Assembly (NCBI GenBank): GCA_031285325.1
Contig: JAITWJ010000138.1
Location: 1-35,496 of the forward strand
Length of the DNA: 35,496 bases
From: Bacteroidales bacterium
Lineage (GTDB): Bacteria; Bacteroidota; Bacteroidia; Bacteroidales; Prolixibacteraceae
Direction of reading: 5' to 3'
Below, piece by piece: positions 32,906-35,496 of this stretch (the first letter of the stretch is position 1; each line of letters starts with the position of its first letter). A program made the position numbers and the translations under genes. The notes under the pieces were generated by a model that was not told the DNA's origin, ran no database searches, and was given only the letters and a program-made list of their open reading frames with translations.

Positions 32906-33502
32906 TTATTTTTTAGATGCGTAACGGGCGTTTAAGGCAGCCAGCACTTCGGCAGTGAAATTGTGTGCATCGCTGCCAATCAAAATGTCGGCTGCATCGA
33001 ATATATAGTCATATTGTTTTTGCGCATTCAAAATTTCAATATAATTCAACAAACTATCGAGTAATTGCTGGTTGTTGGCTGCTTGAAGTTCTGCCAGTCT
33101 ATTTGTTAAGTCCTGATCGAGCTGCAAAATTTCCTGCTCTCTTCCCAGCAAACGGTCGCGTTCCTGTACTGCCCTTTGTTCTGTTAAAAAGCCACCTCTT
33201 TGAACTTTTTCCTGAAAAGCCGCTGCTTCTCTATCGAAAGTTTGGCGTTTTGTACTGTACTCGGCCATGTAGGCTTCCTGTTTTTGTGTAAAATCGTCAT
33301 GCAGATCTTGAGCCAAATCGTAATTTAAGAAAATTGAATCTGCTTTAATGTAAGCAACTTTTAATCCTCCTGTTTCAATATTACCTGATTGTTCTCCAAC
33401 AATTGAGCCGCTTACACGGGGACTGGCAAAATAAAGTACATATAAAACTGCAACTGCTATAAAGAGTACAATGATGCTTACAATTAACGAAGTTCCTTTC
33501 AT
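32906..33502 (-). CDS. OmpH/Skp-family periplasmic chaperone-like protein
   Basis: The 198-residue protein has an N-terminal membrane segment (SLIVSIIVLFIAVAVLYVLY) that is more like an anchor than a cleaved signal, then GLKVAYIKADSIFLNYDLAQ, the usual start of an OmpH domain. A long charged coiled coil follows (HDDFTQKQEAYMAEYSTKRQ to LQAANNQQLLDSLLNYIEIL), and a conserved ending YDYIFDAADILIGSDAHNFT. Skp/OmpH proteins escort unfolded outer-membrane barrels in the periplasm, fitting the barrel genes in this window. It is transcribed leftward, head-away from the NVEALA region. Confidence 0.87.
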   Translation of the reverse strand: MKGTSLIVSIIVLFIAVAVLYVLYFASPRVSGSIVGEQSGNIETGGLKVAYIKADSIFLNYDLAQDLHDDFTQKQEAYMAEYSTKRQTFDREAAAFQEKVQRGGFLTEQRAVQERDRLLGREQEILQLDQDLTNRLAELQAANNQQLLDSLLNYIEILNAQKQYDYIFDAADILIGSDAHNFTAEVLAALNARYASKK

Positions 33503-33716
33503 CCTGTTATTAATTTAGTTAAAATGATTCAACGACTTGGCAAATATAATTCTTTCAATTAAATGTAGCAACGTAAAAATTACTTTTTTTATATAGCGAA
33601 ACATCCACAAACAAAATACATATAACGCGAACTTTTAATAATCTGTACTAACTTTGAGCCAATTAGTCAGAAATTAATTTTATTGTAGATGTTTTTTATT
33701 GAAAAAATATGCAGAA

Positions 33717-33724
33717 TAATTTTG
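33717..33724 (+). promoter_or_regulatory. Possible -7 box for the NVEALA peptide gene
   Basis: TAATTTTG matches TAnnTTTG and would give a leader of about 50 nt before the ATG at 33782. A TTTG-type element at the standard distance upstream is not clear (ATTG lies too close), so this is tentative. Confidence 0.35.
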
Positions 33725-33781
33725 TTGTTTCAAACAGTATGGCCAAACTTGTGTTATATTAATCTTCTAAAATTTATACTT

Positions 33782-34052
33782 ATGAAGAAAAAAACTTATT
33801 GGCGGCATAGCCGCGTTAGCAATTGCGGCTGCAATTGCTTTTAATGTGGGTTTAAACACAAACAGTAACAATTTGTCGGATCTCTCTTTGGCTAATGTGG
33901 AAGCGCTTTCACAGCCTGAAGAAGGCTACTGCAATGGACTTGGAATGACTTTGTACGTATGTGCTTCGCACATGGATCAGTTTTTTTATGACATGCAGTA
34001 TAATTGTGCTGGTACTTATTATGGTAGAATAATTTGGTTGTGGGATTGTTAA
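33782..34052 (+). pseudogene. NVEALA-type peptide precursor, frameshifted in an A7 tract
   Basis: The track lists only 33846..34052 from an internal GTG. Reading back in that frame gives LIGGIAALAIAAAIAFNVGL, a typical signal-like start, but the ATG at 33782 (ATGAAGAAAAAAAC) is one base out of frame. Deleting one A from the seven-A run (33788-33794) restores MKKKLIGGIAALAIAAAIAF and an 89-residue precursor. The motif LANVEALS marks the NVEALA family of small Bacteroidota peptides. The segment after it (EEGYCNGLGMTLYVCASHM ... WLWDC) has four Cys and many aromatics. NVEALA peptides are of unknown function and have been suspected to be secreted peptides or bacteriocin-like. The shift may be real, phase-variable or a sequencing error. 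Confidence 0.65.
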
Positions 34053-34098
34053 TGAGGCTCTAACTGAACACATAAATGTAAAAAAAAATAATTTAAAA

Positions 34099-35199
34099 TT
34101 GATAAAAGTAAAATTTATCATAAAAGTTTGTTTGTATATATTGCCTGTTGTGGTGGCATGTACTAATAGACAGAATAAACAAAATGCAACAGAATCATAT
34201 TCCGTTCAATTTGATACGATATTAATCCATTTGCCACCCAATGCCTTACAGAATTATGCTAAAATTGTAAGTGATCCTGATAATATTGATTTATTGTATG
34301 GATATAATCATCTTTTACATAAGATTGATGTTTTTGATATTGCAAAAGGCAAGTTTGTAGAAGATATTTCGTTAGAACATGAAGGACCTAATGGATTACA
34401 AAATATTAGTGATTTTGTAATACTGAATAATGAAATTTATGTAAGCCAATATCTATTTTATTATAAAATAAATAAAGTCGGTAAGGTTATCAAAAAATTA
34501 GATAAAAATAAAGTCGTAAACATTGATAATGCTAATTACTATTTGGAAAGAAAAGGGTTAAGAGTTGCAAATTATACTGAGTTACCCATAAATTGTTCTG
34601 TCGGCATGCTTCCTGTTTCTGTTTATACAGGGGAAAATATACTCAAAGAAATAGGTTTTATAGAACTTGACTCATGTAAATATACGCCGTTTTCTATTCC
34701 TTTACCGCAAATTAAGAAACATTATGGGGATTTAGAAACTCCCAATGTCACATGGCTTGGCGACAGTGTGATATACAATTTTCCCTTTTCGTCTTCCATA
34801 TATGTGTTTTCTATAACAGAAGGCACTCAAAGAGAGATTCAGATTCAAAGTATTTTCACGAAAAATCTTGCAGAACCATTACCTGAAAATGCAAATTTAC
34901 GACAAGAGACTGAATATCAAATGAAATCTCTACAATTTCTTTCAATAAAATACGATCCTTTTAGGAATTTGTTTTATCGTGTACACATTTCGCCCATATC
35001 AAGTATTGAAAAGATGCCAGACAGAGACTATTATTTTACTGTAATGGATGAAAACTTTAATAAAATAAATGAATTTAAATTACCATCAAGTATTTTTTCT
35101 CCATTGTATAACATAATGCCACAAGGAGTGGTTTTTCAGATGAGTTCAAAAAATATAGAAGATGAAAATTTAATAGGCTTTTTATGCTTAAAGATTTAG
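34099..35199 (+). CDS. DUF4221-like lipoprotein, TTG start
   Basis: The 366-residue product starts with TTG at 34099 (no ATG is available nearby) and has a lipoprotein signal ending LPVVVACT (Cys21). The rest is mostly beta-strand-like, with repeats such as DLLYGYNHLLHKIDVFDIAK, DFVILNNEIYVSQYLFYY and IYVFSITEGTQREIQIQSIF, plus NLFYRVHISPI and YYFTVMDENFNKINEFKLP. This layout fits the DUF4221 family, a beta-propeller-like group of Bacteroidota lipoproteins that often sits next to NVEALA peptide genes. It follows the peptide gene by 46 bases and is probably cotranscribed. Function is unknown. Confidence 0.7.
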   Translation: MIKVKFIIKVCLYILPVVVACTNRQNKQNATESYSVQFDTILIHLPPNALQNYAKIVSDPDNIDLLYGYNHLLHKIDVFDIAKGKFVEDISLEHEGPNGLQNISDFVILNNEIYVSQYLFYYKINKVGKVIKKLDKNKVVNIDNANYYLERKGLRVANYTELPINCSVGMLPVSVYTGENILKEIGFIELDSCKYTPFSIPLPQIKKHYGDLETPNVTWLGDSVIYNFPFSSSIYVFSITEGTQREIQIQSIFTKNLAEPLPENANLRQETEYQMKSLQFLSIKYDPFRNLFYRVHISPISSIEKMPDRDYYFTVMDENFNKINEFKLPSSIFSPLYNIMPQGVVFQMSSKNIEDENLIGFLCLKI

Positions 35200-35384
35200 C
35201 GAAACACAGGGAATAAATTGATGAAACAGAGAAAAGGGGATATATTATTGCTGAAGATCCGGAAGATACTTTAATGTATTTTAATTTAGAATAATATATG
35301 TTTGGAAATATAATTCTGATGGTTCATTAACTTGTCCTGCACCATGACTTGATAAAAGTTTTAAAATAAAATAATTCACACAAA
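35200..35384 (+). other. Gap with possible decayed coding fragments
   Basis: No intact gene fits here. One frame reads EKRGYIIAEDPEDTLMYFNL before a stop, and shortly after, another reads IYVWKYNSDGSLTCPAP before a stop. Both look more like protein than chance, so this may be the wreck of a second lipoprotein or peptide gene. The evidence is thin. Confidence 0.25.
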
Positions 35385-35496
35385 ATGTATAGAATATTAA
35401 CTGTTATTTTTGCTGTTTTGATATTTGCAGGGTGCCGTTCAGAAACAGATACAAGTGATAAAATTCCCGTTAATTTTGACGACAACGGACATTTTG
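35385..35496 (+). CDS. Lipoprotein, N-terminal part (3' end outside window)
   Basis: The ATG at 35385 opens MYRILTVIFAVLIFAGCRSE, a lipoprotein signal with lipobox IFAGC (Cys17), followed by TDTSDKIPVNFDDNGHF up to the window edge. It is rightward, 185 bases after the DUF4221-like gene, and is likely part of the same accessory locus. The family cannot be named from 37 residues. Confidence 0.6.
   Translation, partial: MYRILTVIFAVLIFAGCRSETDTSDKIPVNFDDNGHF

Overview
The window looks like a chromosome segment of a Bacteroidota bacterium, most likely order Bacteroidales. The evidence is low GC, promoters of the TTTG / TAnnTTTG type, an exbB-exbD-exbD-tonB operon with PstS-like and TPR partners, a TTG/GTG-tolerant start usage, an RRM RNA-binding protein, PorT-type beta-barrels, a DUF4221-like lipoprotein and an NVEALA-type peptide. 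I cannot name genus or species. No rRNA, tRNA or CRISPR array was seen.

Layout. Positions 1-2670 hold the tail of an unknown gene, a terminator, and a leftward cassette of a lipoprotein zinc metalloprotease followed by two related small lipoproteins. Positions 3030-5102 hold an RRM protein with a long leader, then tcdA and a TatD-family hydrolase. A NtrC-like response regulator without a DNA-binding domain follows (5292-6455), then an ~870-bp repeat-rich non-coding island. Positions 7328-9833 (leftward) carry a compact phosphatidylethanolamine operon: DUF2007 protein, cdsA, psd, pssA. A LysM/periplasmic-binding protein and a methyltransferase follow. Positions 13176-20550 (leftward) form the TonB energising operon: small two-TM protein, PstS-like lipoprotein, TPR protein, ExbB, an unexpected PorT-like barrel, two ExbD and TonB, ending in a strong hairpin terminator. 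A second repeat island (20642-21408) is bounded by perfect 18-bp inverted repeats.

Rightward from 21521 lie a tripartite RND efflux system (TolC, HlyD-like, AcrB-like), a PII-like small protein, a PorT-like barrel, a membrane metallophosphoesterase, a LytS/LytTR two-component pair and fmt. Leftward between 32570 and 33502 are a frameshifted small membrane gene and an OmpH/Skp-like protein. The right edge is accessory: a frameshifted NVEALA peptide gene, a DUF4221-like lipoprotein, decayed coding fragments, and the start of another lipoprotein.

The core of the window is envelope biology: phospholipid synthesis, proton-motive-force transduction to outer-membrane transport, efflux and periplasmic chaperoning. 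The least explained material is (a) two modular non-coding islands with 41-bp hairpin tandem arrays, (b) the peptide/lipoprotein locus at the right edge with homopolymer frameshifts, (c) the PII-like protein tied to the efflux genes, and (d) the enhancer-binding-protein-like regulator with an altered GAFTGA loop and no HTH.
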